The notes under the pieces are model-generated. The model saw nothing but the letters and a program-made list of their open reading frames with translations. It had not been told where the DNA came from and did no database searches. The position numbers and the translations under genes were made by a program. Shown here piece by piece: positions 1-9,070 of a stretch of 11,573 nucleotides of DNA. Position 1 is the first letter of the stretch. Each line of letters begins with the position of its first letter. This DNA comes from Deinococcus sp. (GTDB lineage: Bacteria > Deinococcota > Deinococci > Deinococcales > Deinococcaceae), in NCBI RefSeq assembly GCF_025362455.1, contig NZ_JANYGJ010000020.1, positions 1 to 11,573 of the forward strand. The letters are read 5' to 3'.

Positions 1-93
1 CTTATTTTAAACGCTTACCAACCAGGGCGAAAAAACGGTAGCAATTAACAAATCGCTAGTTTGGCAATGCCTCCATTGAAAGTCTTATCATGC

Positions 94-109
94 ATTAAAT
101 TTATTTAAT
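94..109. promoter_or_regulatory. AT-only perfect inverted repeat, operator-like
   Basis: The 7-bp arms ATTAAAT and ATTTAAT are separated by TT. The site sits in the AT-rich upstream stretch. It could be a regulator-binding site, but in AT-rich DNA such palindromes also arise by chance. Confidence 0.3.
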
Positions 110-142
110 CGCCATTAGTTTTCATTAAGTGACTATTTTCAT

Positions 143-157
143 GTTCTGGACAAGAAC
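143..157. promoter_or_regulatory. GTTCT-N5-AGAAC inverted repeat, possible operator
   Basis: Perfect 5-bp arms flank a 5-nt spacer about 85 bp upstream of the first promoter. It does not match the Deinococcus radiation/desiccation response motif. No regulator can be named. Confidence 0.25.
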
Positions 158-241
158 GCGCCTGGGCACGCCACTCCTCCCGCTCGGTAAACCTAAAGCT
201 TGACAAGGAGATACCTAGGAGCGCCGCCGCCGTTTTTTCCC

Positions 242-247
242 TAGACT
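242..247 (+). promoter_or_regulatory. -10 box TAGACT of a leaderless promoter (ATPase gene)
   Basis: TAGACT is followed by 7 nt and then the ATG at 255, so transcription would begin at or next to the start codon. The 15 bases at 239-253 are identical to those upstream of the aldo/keto reductase gene (5015-5029). No good -35 is seen at the usual distance. Confidence 0.65.
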
Positions 248-274
248 GCGCTCCATGACACTGCGCTCCATGAC
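245..274 (+). repeat. 15-bp tandem duplication spanning the start codon
   Basis: Two exact copies of ACTGCGCTCCATGAC lie head to tail, and each contains an ATG. Because 15 is a multiple of three, both ATGs are in frame and the duplication adds five codons (MTLRS before MTF). Only the first ATG keeps the 7-nt distance to the -10 box. Confidence 0.9.
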
Positions 275-1046
275 GTTTTCTCTGGCTGACAGCGGCCTGT
301 TCGTAGAGGCGCCCGGCGGCGGCGCCCGGCTCGGCGACCTGCCCCTGATCGTGCTGGTGGGCGTGACCGGGGTCGGTAAAAGCACCGCCCTGAACGCGCT
401 GGAGCAGCCGCACTGGCGGGTGTTGCCAGACCGGCGCGACCTGACCGACGCGGTGATGATCCTGCCGCTGGCCGGGCGAGCCGTCACCGACCGCCAGGAG
501 CGCTTCGCCCTGAGCGCCCGCTACCGCCAGGCGCATCCCGGCGGCATGGCGCAGGCGCTGGGTGAGCTGTGGGCGCTGGATACTGTCGCCTCGCTGGTCT
601 TCGACGGCCTGCGCGGGCTGGCTGAGGTGCGCTACGCCGCCGAGCAGTTTCCCACCTGGCGTTTCGTGAACCTGCACGCGCCCGATTTGACACGCGTTCG
701 CCGATTGCTGGGCCGCGCCGACAGTTTCGACGGTGTGTCTGGGAATGCACGGTTCCAGACCACCGATCTGTACGCCGAACTGGCCGCCCTGGACGGCATC
801 GAGGCGGTGTTCAGCCCGCCGCAGCGCCTTGAGCTGGCCGGACTGGTGGGGGAGGGCCACACCCCGGCGGAGATTGTGGCCAAGACCCGTATCGTGCTCA
901 GCGAGCGGCGCCACTACGACCCGGCGGCGGCGGGCGCGTATCTGGCTGGTCTGGACGCCCGGCGCGTGCTCGACCTCGACACCGCCGCGCTGGACCCGCA
1001 GCAGGTGGCCAAGCGGCTGCGTGATTGGCTGCGTGACTGGCTGTGA
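255..1046 (+). CDS. P-loop ATPase/kinase-like protein of unknown function
   Basis: This 263-residue cytoplasmic protein has a clear Walker A motif, GVTGVGKST, at residues 36-44 (K42 and S43 would bind nucleotide phosphates and Mg). A possible Walker B strand is SLVFD, ending at D117. There is no signal peptide or membrane segment. The size and single P-loop suggest a small kinase-like or AAA-type NTPase, but I do not recognise a characterised family and the substrate is unknown. The ATG at 255 is chosen because it follows the TAGACT box by 7 nt. An in-frame ATG at 270 was created by the 15-bp duplication and is the alternative start. The stop codon overlaps the start of the downstream epimerase-like gene by 4 nt (GTGA), so the two are probably co-transcribed and translationally coupled. 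A linked function is therefore inferred, for instance in amino-acid, peptide or cell-wall metabolism. Confidence 0.85.
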   Translation: MTLRSMTFSLADSGLFVEAPGGGARLGDLPLIVLVGVTGVGKSTALNALEQPHWRVLPDRRDLTDAVMILPLAGRAVTDRQERFALSARYRQAHPGGMAQALGELWALDTVASLVFDGLRGLAEVRYAAEQFPTWRFVNLHAPDLTRVRRLLGRADSFDGVSGNARFQTTDLYAELAALDGIEAVFSPPQRLELAGLVGEGHTPAEIVAKTRIVLSERRHYDPAAAGAYLAGLDARRVLDLDTAALDPQQVAKRLRDWLRDWL

Positions 1047-2134
1047 CCTCCGGAACTAAGATCGCCCGCCTGGAGGCCGTGCCCTACCGACTGCCGCTGC
1101 ACGGTGAGCTGGCCTGGGGGGCGCACAGCCGTCTGAGCGCCGCCGAGCACGTGCTGGTGCGCGTCCACCTCGAAGACGGCACGCTGGGCCAGGCCGAGGC
1201 GCCGCCGCGCCCCACCATCTACGGCGAGACGGTGGCCAGCATCCAGGGCATCCTGGCGCACCTGGAGCGCCAATTTGTAGGGCTGGACATCGAGGACACA
1301 GCCGCGCTGGAGGCCGTGCGGGGCAGCGTGGCGCACAACCTCACCGCTCGCGGGGCGCTGGACATGGCGCTGTGGGACGCCCGGCTGCAAGCTCGCGGCC
1401 AGAGCCTGTTCGGCGTGCTACTGGGGCCGAATACCCGCGTGCGGGCCTCCTTCATTCTGGGTATCGCCGCGCCCGGCGTCATGCTGGCCGAGGCGCGGCG
1501 CGTGGTGGAAAGCGGCGTGCGGGTGCTCAAGGTCAAGGTGGGCCGGGACCACCGCCGCGACCTGGAGGTCATCGCCGCCCTGAGCGCCGAGTTCGGCGAC
1601 GAGGTGGCCCTGTACGCCGACAGCAACGAGACGCTGACCCCGGATCTGGCCCCCGCCGCCCTGGACGCCATGCGGGACGCGGGTCTGATGTACGTCGAGG
1701 AGCCGCTGCCGGTGCGGCTGCTGCGCGAGCGCCAGGCCCTGAGAGCCAGCGGGCGGCTGCCTATCGTGGCCGACGACTCGTGTTTCACGCCCGCCGATCT
1801 GGAACGCGAGCTGGAGTTCGGCACCTTCGACATCCTGAATATCAAGACCGCCAGGAACGGCTTTACCGACAGTCTGGCGATGCTCGCCCGCGCCCAGGCC
1901 TGCGGCAAAGGCGTGATGATCGGCTCGCAGGCCAGCAGCGGCCTGGGCACCCTCCACGCCGCCCTCCTCGGCACCCAGGCGGGCGTGACCGAGCCCTGCG
2001 AGCTGAGCTTCGTGCTGAAGTTGCGCTCCGATCTGCTGAACGCGCCCATTGAATTCAAGGACGGGTATCTGGACGTCGCCGCATTGGCCGGGCACCGCAT
2101 CGACGAGGAGTTGCTGTTGGCGGCGCGGGTTTGA
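1043..2134 (+). CDS. Enolase-superfamily enzyme, dipeptide epimerase/muconate cycloisomerase-like
   Basis: This 363-residue soluble enzyme belongs to the muconate-lactonizing subgroup of the enolase superfamily. Family hallmarks appear in order: the N-terminal capping domain with TLGQAEAPP (about 47-55), the catalytic KVK (K163, K165), metal ligands D193 (YADSN), E219 (VEEP) and D244 (ADDS), and the second base K268 (NIK). Members abstract the alpha proton of a carboxylate to make an enolate. They include dipeptide epimerases, N-acylamino-acid racemases, o-succinylbenzoate synthases and cycloisomerases. Lysines on both sides of the active site fit an epimerase/racemase but do not exclude the others. 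The GTG start at 1043 overlaps the upstream stop by 4 nt, so translation is likely coupled to the P-loop ATPase gene. An L-Ala-D/L-Glu epimerase role in murein peptide recycling is a reasonable guess. Substrate specificity cannot be read from the sequence. Confidence 0.88.
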   Translation: MTSGTKIARLEAVPYRLPLHGELAWGAHSRLSAAEHVLVRVHLEDGTLGQAEAPPRPTIYGETVASIQGILAHLERQFVGLDIEDTAALEAVRGSVAHNLTARGALDMALWDARLQARGQSLFGVLLGPNTRVRASFILGIAAPGVMLAEARRVVESGVRVLKVKVGRDHRRDLEVIAALSAEFGDEVALYADSNETLTPDLAPAALDAMRDAGLMYVEEPLPVRLLRERQALRASGRLPIVADDSCFTPADLERELEFGTFDILNIKTARNGFTDSLAMLARAQACGKGVMIGSQASSGLGTLHAALLGTQAGVTEPCELSFVLKLRSDLLNAPIEFKDGYLDVAALAGHRIDEELLLAARV

Positions 2135-2188
2135 GTGCTCTGCGACGCAGCGGTTCTGGCGGTCACAACCCTGTCAGAGCGGGCCTGT

Positions 2189-2194
2189 TACGGT
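2189..2194 (+). promoter_or_regulatory. -10 box TACGGT of a leaderless promoter (small membrane protein)
   Basis: TACGGT is followed by 7 nt and then the ATG at 2202, matching the spacing of the other leaderless promoters here. No clear -35 is seen. Confidence 0.45.
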
Positions 2195-2201
2195 ATGAGA
2201 G

Positions 2202-2483
2202 ATGCCGCAAGACCTGATGAATTCCGACATGCTCAGCGCCCTGGCCCTCCCACTTCTGTTCGGCATCGGCGCCGGACTCTGGATCTACGCCAACCGCAAG
2301 GAGCAGCGCCCCAAGCTGCTGCTGACCCTCTGCCTGATGTTCGTGCTGGGCGCCTGGGGCTACTCGCAGCAGCAGTCGGCGGCGCTGCTGACCCTGCTGC
2401 TGGCCTTCATGCTGATGCTCGGCGGCCTGCTGCTGCACCACTGGGAGATGCTGGTCGTGCCGGTGCGGCGGCGCAGGAAGTAG
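2202..2483 (+). CDS. Small three-helix membrane protein, unknown function
   Basis: This 93-residue hydrophobic protein has three likely transmembrane helices at about residues 13-30, 38-54 and 59-78. The loop between helices 1 and 2 (NRKEQRPK) and the C-terminal tail (RRRRK) are strongly basic. By the positive-inside rule both face the cytoplasm, with the N-terminus outside. I recognise no enzyme motif or named family. The start is supported by a TACGGT box 7 nt upstream. The gene lies 67 bp after the epimerase-like gene on the same strand and seems to have its own promoter. It converges with the YchJ-like gene. Confidence 0.75.
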   Translation: MPQDLMNSDMLSALALPLLFGIGAGLWIYANRKEQRPKLLLTLCLMFVLGAWGYSQQQSAALLTLLLAFMLMLGGLLLHHWEMLVVPVRRRRK

Positions 2484-2497
2484 GGGCCAGAGCTGCT

Positions 2498-2545
2498 CTA
2501 GCCTTCCACGCCGCTAGCCTTCCACACCGCTAGCCTTCCACACCG
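2498..2545 (-). repeat. 16-bp tandem triplication containing a stop codon
   Basis: Read on the minus strand, the unit AGCGGTGTGGAAGGCT occurs three times head to tail (2545-2530, 2529-2514, 2513-2498); the last copy has one C-for-T change. The first copy encodes the last residues of the YchJ-like protein, and the TAG stop (2532-2530) bridges its junction with the second. The extra copies are therefore untranslated 3' repeats. The unit length is not a multiple of three. Confidence 0.92.
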
Positions 2546-2922
2546 CTCAGGTAAAACCAGCGGCCACCCTCCTGCACGAAGGTGCTGCGTTCGCGCAACT
2601 CGTGGCGTCCACGCGCCTGGTACCGGGCGGTGAAGCTGACGGTATTACCCGACACCCGGCGCAGGCTCAGGCCGAGCCACTCCACGGCGTCAGGCAGCGA
2701 GTCGGCATCGTCCGGGCGGGTGCTGGGGTGCCAGGTGACCTGGAGGTAAGCCGCGCCCCGAAGCACGTGGGCGCTGTAGCGCGAGCGCATCAGGGTTTCG
2801 GGCGTGGGGGCAAACCGCTCACCGCTCAGCAGCGGGCCGCAGCACTGGCCATACGCCTGGCGCGAGCCGCAGGGGCAGGGCCGTCTGGGCGGGTACGATT
2901 GGGGTGTGTGGGGTGCCGACAT
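2530..2922 (-). CDS. YchJ-family SEC-C motif protein
   Basis: This 130-residue protein has the SEC-C zinc-binding motif near its N-terminus: CPCGS with C16 and C18, and a CC pair at 27-28. A YchJ-like domain follows, with TLMRSRYSAHV at about 43-53, a WHPSTRP stretch at about 64-70, and a C-terminal beta-rich part ending RWFYLSGVEG. SEC-C motifs occur at the C-terminus of SecA and in many small proteins of unknown role. YchJ proteins resemble the NTF2-like fold and have no established function. The length is normal for the family. The ATG is preceded by TAACAT at 6 nt, supporting this start and leaderless transcription. The gene diverges from the MFS transporter, and its 3' end lies in a triplicated 16-bp unit. 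Confidence 0.88.
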   Translation of the reverse strand: MSAPHTPQSYPPRRPCPCGSRQAYGQCCGPLLSGERFAPTPETLMRSRYSAHVLRGAAYLQVTWHPSTRPDDADSLPDAVEWLGLSLRRVSGNTVSFTARYQARGRHELRERSTFVQEGGRWFYLSGVEG

Positions 2923-2928
2923 CTGCTG

Positions 2929-2934
2929 ATGTTA
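2929..2934 (-). promoter_or_regulatory. -10 box TAACAT of a leaderless promoter (YchJ-like gene)
   Basis: On the minus strand TAACAT is followed by 6 nt and the ATG at 2922. No convincing -35 is seen. Confidence 0.5.
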
Positions 2935-2944
2935 AGGGAAGCGT

Positions 2945-2955
2945 GTGGCCTGTGG
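2945..2955 (+). repeat. Short dispersed word GTGGCCTGTGG
   Basis: The same 11-mer occurs exactly on the minus strand at 10294-10284, and with one mismatch on the plus strand at 10140-10150. Here it is followed directly by a hairpin (2959-2986). This suggests a piece of an intergenic repeat family. Confidence 0.45.
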
Positions 2956-2958
2956 CTT

Positions 2959-2986
2959 ATGGGAACACACCAAGACCACTTCCCAT
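2959..2986 (+). repeat. Intergenic hairpin between divergent YchJ and MFS genes
   Basis: The arms ATGGGAA (2959-2965) and TTCCCAT (2980-2986) are perfectly complementary with a 14-nt loop. No T-run follows, so it is not an obvious terminator. It lies upstream of both divergent promoters. Confidence 0.4.
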
Positions 2987-3036
2987 CTATTGGCTTGAGC
3001 GGGCCTTCATGAGCTGGGCCTGCAAGTGTACGGGAG

Positions 3037-3042
3037 CATACT
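3037..3042 (+). promoter_or_regulatory. -10-like box CATACT (MFS gene)
   Basis: CATACT ends 7 nt before the ATG at 3050. It has the right position, but the first base departs from TANNNT, so it is the weakest of the leaderless set. Confidence 0.4.
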
Positions 3043-3049
3043 GGAATGC

Positions 3050-4402
<1,353 letters not shown>

Positions 4403-4515
4403 GGGTTGTGGTCGAACGTGTCGTCTGGTCGGGGCGTCTCCAGTTCGCTGATTCCCGCTAAGTCAAGTACGTGTTCAGGGCGTGCTCAGGTGCTTTGTCA
4501 GGCAGGGGGGTTGAG

Positions 4516-4956
4516 ATGACGGTATTCAGTCCAGAGGTTCAGGCATTCGTGATGGGGGCTGAGGCCGCGCTGGGACGGGAACTCCCCATCGTCGAGGCGT
4601 TCGGTTTCGGTGACTCGCCTCAGATGGCCGACGAGCTGGCGGCCCTGGTCCTGAGCGGCCAGAAGACCGCGACCTGCGGCTGGCCCGCTGATCTTGCGCT
4701 GCAAGAGGGCAGCTTCAGCGTCATGCTGAACGGACAAGGCGCCCCGCTGGCCGTCATAGAGACGCTGGAGCTGCGGGCCGTGCCATTTCTGGAGGTCGAG
4801 GCCCAATTCGCTTACGCCGAGGGCGAGGGAGACCGGACGCTTGAGTGGTGGCGCGACGCACACCGCCACTTCTTCTCCCATCTGCCGGAGGGCGCGGCCT
4901 GGAATGATGGTCAGGTGGTGCAGTGCGAGCGATTCCGGGTGGTGTTCGCGGGCTGA
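4516..4956 (+). CDS. ASCH-domain protein, YhfF-like (PUA-fold)
   Basis: This 146-residue soluble protein is close to the YhfF group of ASCH-domain proteins. The signature FGFGDSPQMADELAALVL leads into SGQKTATCGW (about residues 48-57), the conserved lysine/threonine loop of the ASCH pocket. Further conserved blocks are AVIETLELRAVPFLEV, FAYAEGEGDRTLEWWRDAH and a C-terminal VVQCERFRVVF. The ASCH fold is related to PUA RNA-binding domains. Some small ASCH proteins hydrolyse modified nucleosides, but no activity is established for this subgroup to my knowledge. The ATG at 4516 follows an AGGGGGG ribosome-binding stretch (4504-4510) by 5 nt. It is one of the few genes here with a leader and Shine-Dalgarno site rather than a leaderless start. 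An upstream in-frame start at 4471 has no such support. Confidence 0.87.
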   Translation: MTVFSPEVQAFVMGAEAALGRELPIVEAFGFGDSPQMADELAALVLSGQKTATCGWPADLALQEGSFSVMLNGQGAPLAVIETLELRAVPFLEVEAQFAYAEGEGDRTLEWWRDAHRHFFSHLPEGAAWNDGQVVQCERFRVVFAG

Positions 4957-4978
4957 TTTCAAGCCGAGCTGACCCTGA

Positions 4979-4996
4979 GCGCCCGCTTCGGGGTGC
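4979..4996 (+). terminator. Weak hairpin after the ASCH gene
   Basis: GCGCCC pairs with GGGTGC (one G-U) around the 6-nt loop GCTTCG. The following sequence (ATTGTCC) is only slightly T-rich, so termination here is uncertain. Confidence 0.25.
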
Positions 4997-5017
4997 ATTG
5001 TCCTGTGCCGGGCGCCC

Positions 5018-5023
5018 TAGACT
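5018..5023 (+). promoter_or_regulatory. -10 box TAGACT of a leaderless promoter (aldo/keto reductase)
   Basis: TAGACT is followed by 6 nt and the ATG at 5030. The 15 bases at 5015-5029 equal those at 239-253, upstream of the ATPase gene. Confidence 0.65.
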
Positions 5024-5029
5024 GCGCTC

Positions 5030-6064
<1,035 letters not shown>

Positions 6065-6068
6065 AGAG

Positions 6069-6194
6069 GGGAGTGGGTGGTGGGCAGTGGGGAGTGGGAA
6101 CGGCGACATGGCCTGCACACCAGCTCCTGCTTCCATGCGCCTGACCGGACCACTCCCCACCTTCATCCGTTGATCTGTCCCACTACCCACTCCC
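6069..6194. repeat. Large nested imperfect palindrome between the reductase and HemQ-like genes
   Basis: The outer arms at 6069-6084 and 6179-6194 are complementary over 16 bp with a single G-U pair. Inside them, 6087-6097 pairs perfectly with 6150-6160 (11 bp), and CATGG/CCATG can form near the centre. The left arm is built from repeats of GTGGG/AGTGGG. The structure fills the whole gap between the two genes and ends just before the Shine-Dalgarno-like AAGAGG of the downstream gene. It resembles the small palindromic intergenic elements known from Deinococcus, and an mRNA folding or translation-control role is possible. Confidence 0.8.
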
Positions 6195-6202
6195 TACTTC
6201 CA

Positions 6203-6207
6203 AGAGG
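6203..6207 (+). promoter_or_regulatory. Shine-Dalgarno-like AGAGG that decides the HemQ-like start
   Basis: AGAGG lies 7 nt before the ATG at 6215. It supports this start over an upstream in-frame GTG, whose reading would cross the palindrome. No TANNNT box sits at the leaderless position. Confidence 0.55.
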
Positions 6208-6214
6208 CTCATCC

Positions 6215-7012
<798 letters not shown>

Positions 7013-7026
7013 GAATTCAAAAACGT

Positions 7027-7053
7027 GGCGGAGGCTGCTGACTCGCCTCCGCC
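7027..7053. terminator. Hairpin terminator usable on both strands
   Basis: The 9-bp perfect arms GGCGGAGGC and GCCTCCGCC enclose a 9-nt loop. On the plus strand TGTTGTTGTT follows. On the minus strand ACGTTTTTG follows. It sits between the convergent HemQ-like and lipoprotein genes and can end both transcripts; the minus-strand U-run is the better one. Confidence 0.85.
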
Positions 7054-7071
7054 TGTTGTTGTTCCAGGCGT

Positions 7072-7797
7072 CTACCCGGCTGCATTCCGGCAGGCGCTCA
7101 GCGTCGCCTCACTGATCTGCCGGGTGATAAACATGCCAGGCACGAACTGAGTACCGAGTGGCAATGAGTAACCCTGGTGCTCCAGGCCGAAGCGGGCCAG
7201 GCTATCCGGGTCAGCCACCCAGAACCTGACATCCGGCTCTGATTTTCCTATGCAGGCGACATAGAGGTTGAGGGCGTGAACTCGTTTGTCTGGAATTCGC
7301 TGGTAAAAAGCCTGTTCCTGTGCGGTGAGCCGGAGCGTGTATTCATCAAAACCTGTCTGTACTTCTTTAGACTGGGCGGCGATCCAGGCGCGGTTGGATT
7401 CCTGACTGCTCTGCACGTCGCCGTGATAGACGACGGCGGCTTTGGGGCCATACGTGACCTTGCTGGCGGCTGGCAATATATAGTTGGCGCACGACGAGCC
7501 GCAAAGTCCATCCACAATTACTGCCAGGCCACGGTCCAACATCATGTTGCCGATCTTGATTGCAGCCTCAGCATCACCACCGTTGGAATCCACCCTCACC
7601 GTGTCGATCTGCCGTTCGCTGAGGGCCTTCTCGAAGGCTGCTGAAGAGTCCCGAACGATTTCCCCACTGAGCTTCAGCGTGTGCTCGTCGGTGGTTGCCA
7701 CCCTGAACGCGCCGCCGGAGAGGCTGGGGGCGCAGGCGATGAGAGACGGCATCAGGCCAGCCAGCAGGCACCACTTCACAACTGTTTGTCCGGTCAC
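7072..7797 (-). CDS. Putative lipoprotein with ClpP/crotonase-like fold
   Basis: This 241-residue predicted secreted lipoprotein has a basic/hydrophobic N-terminus ending in the lipobox LIAC, with C22 as the likely lipidated cysteine. The mature part resembles periplasmic ClpP/crotonase-fold proteins. It has an early strand LKLSGEI (41-47), RVDSNGGD (68-75) as the glycine-rich turn, an alternating helix, VDGLCGSSCANYILPAA (95-111) and a conserved VVYHGD (122-127). S101 or S102 would occupy the place of the ClpP nucleophile and H125 that of the histidine. Peptidase activity is not shown. C99 and C103 flank the serines and could form a disulphide. The start is GTG, preceded by TACAAT at 6 nt. 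Base use looks less GC-rich than in neighbouring genes, which may indicate transfer. It lies downstream of htrA on the same strand but has its own promoter. Confidence 0.72.
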   Translation of the reverse strand: MTGQTVVKWCLLAGLMPSLIACAPSLSGGAFRVATTDEHTLKLSGEIVRDSSAAFEKALSERQIDTVRVDSNGGDAEAAIKIGNMMLDRGLAVIVDGLCGSSCANYILPAASKVTYGPKAAVVYHGDVQSSQESNRAWIAAQSKEVQTGFDEYTLRLTAQEQAFYQRIPDKRVHALNLYVACIGKSEPDVRFWVADPDSLARFGLEHQGYSLPLGTQFVPGMFITRQISEATLSACRNAAG

Positions 7798-7803
7798 CTA
7801 CCC

Positions 7804-7809
7804 ATTGTA
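7804..7809 (-). promoter_or_regulatory. -10 box TACAAT of a leaderless promoter (lipoprotein gene)
   Basis: On the minus strand TACAAT is followed by 6 nt and the GTG at 7797. It is a near-consensus hexamer in the 54-bp gap after htrA. Confidence 0.6.
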
Positions 7810-7851
7810 AGCGGCGTTGGTGAGAACAGTTACATTAACCCGGCTACTCGC

Positions 7852-8925
7852 TCACTTGGTATAATCAATCGCGCCTTTCGCCACCAGCTTCATGCTCACT
7901 TCGCGGCTTTCATTGCCGTTGCTCAGGCTCAATCTGACGGTCTGGCCCACTTCGCGGCGGCGAATTTCGAAGATCACGTCGTTGCTGTTGCGGGTGCGCA
8001 CATCGTCTACGGCGGTAATGATATCGCCGAAGCCGATCAGGTTACGCTTGCTGTCAAAGACGCTGCCGCGCAGCCCGGCTCTGGCGGCGGGGCTGCCGCT
8101 CGCCACCTCGGCCACCAGGCCACCGGAAGGCGTGGTCAGGCCGTCGTGGGTGTCGTCGAAGCGCAGGCCCACGGCGGGCACGTCGCGCTTCCGGCCACTT
8201 TCCAGCGCCTGCACCAGTGGGCTGCCGCCCGTCACCGGCACGGCGTACGAGGTGATGGTCTGGCCCTGGTCGTTGACCCGCACGTAACTGACCACGCCCA
8301 TGACCTCGCCCTGGGCATTCAGAATCGGGCCGCCGGAGTCGCCGGGCGCCAGCGGGGCGCTCATCTCCAGGGTGTTTTGCGGAAAGCTGGCCTGGCCCGC
8401 CCGTGCGCCCAGGCGCAGCAGCCTGCCGGTGCGGGCCTGCAAGAAGTCCCCGCCGCTGTTGCCGATGGCCAGCACGCCCTCGCCGACTTTGGCCTCGCGC
8501 CCGGCGATTTTCAGAAACGGCAGCGGCCTACCCCCCGGATCGATTTTCAGCAGCGCCACGTCGGCGGCGTTGTCGAAGGCCGTGACGCGGGCGAGGTAGG
8601 TCTGGCCGTTCAGGGTCTTGACATGGATCAGCTCGGCGCCGTCCACGACGTGATACGCCGTCATGATCTGGCCGCTGCCGGAGATCAGGAAGCCGGTGCC
8701 CAGCCCACCCTGGAGCGTGCCGTTCTGACCGGGACTGACCTGATCGATCTCCACCGTGGCCGGGCGCGAATCGGCGAACAGTCGCCGGGCTTCGCGGGGT
8801 AGCGGATCTTCGAAGGCCGCTGCGGGCGACGCTGGCCCCAGCTCCGAGCTGGCCGTGCGCGGCGGCAGAAAATACGCCGCGCAGGCGATGATGAGCAGCA
8901 CGGCAGGCCAGGGCGAGAGCTTCAT
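7852..8925 (-). CDS. HtrA/DegP-like S1C serine protease with PDZ domain
   Basis: This 357-residue envelope protease has an N-terminal hydrophobic segment at residues 7-20 that serves as signal or anchor; IIAC at 12-15 could also act as a lipobox. The trypsin-like domain (about 55-240) carries the full catalytic triad: H92 in TAYHVVD, D122 in NAADVALLKID and S197 in APGDSGGP. A single PDZ domain follows (about 250-350), with the sequence ASGSPAARAGLRG and a FGDIITAVDD strand. Such proteins degrade or refold damaged exported proteins. The ATG at 8925 is preferred because TACAGT lies 7 nt upstream and it places the hydrophobic segment at the very N-terminus. A longer frame to 8967 has a charged extension that would spoil the signal. 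The gene diverges from the HD-domain gene across a three-copy 15-bp repeat. Confidence 0.93.
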   Translation of the reverse strand: MKLSPWPAVLLIIACAAYFLPPRTASSELGPASPAAAFEDPLPREARRLFADSRPATVEIDQVSPGQNGTLQGGLGTGFLISGSGQIMTAYHVVDGAELIHVKTLNGQTYLARVTAFDNAADVALLKIDPGGRPLPFLKIAGREAKVGEGVLAIGNSGGDFLQARTGRLLRLGARAGQASFPQNTLEMSAPLAPGDSGGPILNAQGEVMGVVSYVRVNDQGQTITSYAVPVTGGSPLVQALESGRKRDVPAVGLRFDDTHDGLTTPSGGLVAEVASGSPAARAGLRGSVFDSKRNLIGFGDIITAVDDVRTRNSNDVIFEIRRREVGQTVRLSLSNGNESREVSMKLVAKGAIDYTK

Positions 8926-8932
8926 ACCCCAG

Positions 8933-8938
8933 ACTGTA
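8933..8938 (-). promoter_or_regulatory. -10 box TACAGT of a leaderless promoter (htrA-like gene)
   Basis: On the minus strand TACAGT is followed by 7 nt and the ATG at 8925. This spacing decides the chosen start. Confidence 0.55.
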
Positions 8939-8967
8939 GCGCCGCGCCGCCCGCATGAGGGTGCCAT

Positions 8968-9012
8968 CCGGCACGGTGCGGCCCGGCACGGTGCGACTCG
9001 GCACGCCGCGCA
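8968..9012. repeat. Three tandem 15-bp units between divergent genes, possible operator array
   Basis: The units at 8968-8982 and 8983-8997 are CCGGCACGGTGCGGC and a copy with one change. The third (8998-9012) is more diverged. The first two contain the near-palindrome GCACGGTGC. The array lies between the divergent htrA-like and HD-domain promoters, where a shared regulator could bind. Confidence 0.75.
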
Positions 9013-9070
9013 TCAGGGCCGACAGTGAGGGTGCAGACCCATTGTCATGACTTTGCACGACGCGGCTTTT

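Larger units (their letters stand above)
1..241. other. AT-rich non-coding stretch upstream of the first gene
   Basis: No convincing gene is seen here. Roughly the first 160 bases are strikingly AT-rich compared with the rest of the window, and stop codons are frequent on the plus strand. It holds a perfect AT-only palindrome (94-109), a second inverted repeat (143-157) and a TTGACA hexamer (200-205). That hexamer lies too far (36 nt) from the -10 box at 242 to be its -35. The stretch may be the control region of a gene to the left of the window, or a remnant of transferred DNA. Neither can be decided from this sequence. Confidence 0.5.

Noticed and set aside
200..205. TTGACA as a -35 box
   Set aside because: The nearest good -10 (242) is 36 nt away, and no TANNNT lies 16-18 nt downstream.
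105..914. Long minus-strand open frame opposite the ATPase gene
   Set aside because: It has no family motifs, contains low-complexity Gln/Gly/Arg runs, and lies antisense to a gene with a Walker A motif and promoter. Long antisense frames are expected in such GC-rich DNA.
8926..8967. Longer HtrA start at 8967
   Set aside because: It would put a charged 14-residue extension before the signal segment and would place the TACAGT box inside the coding region.
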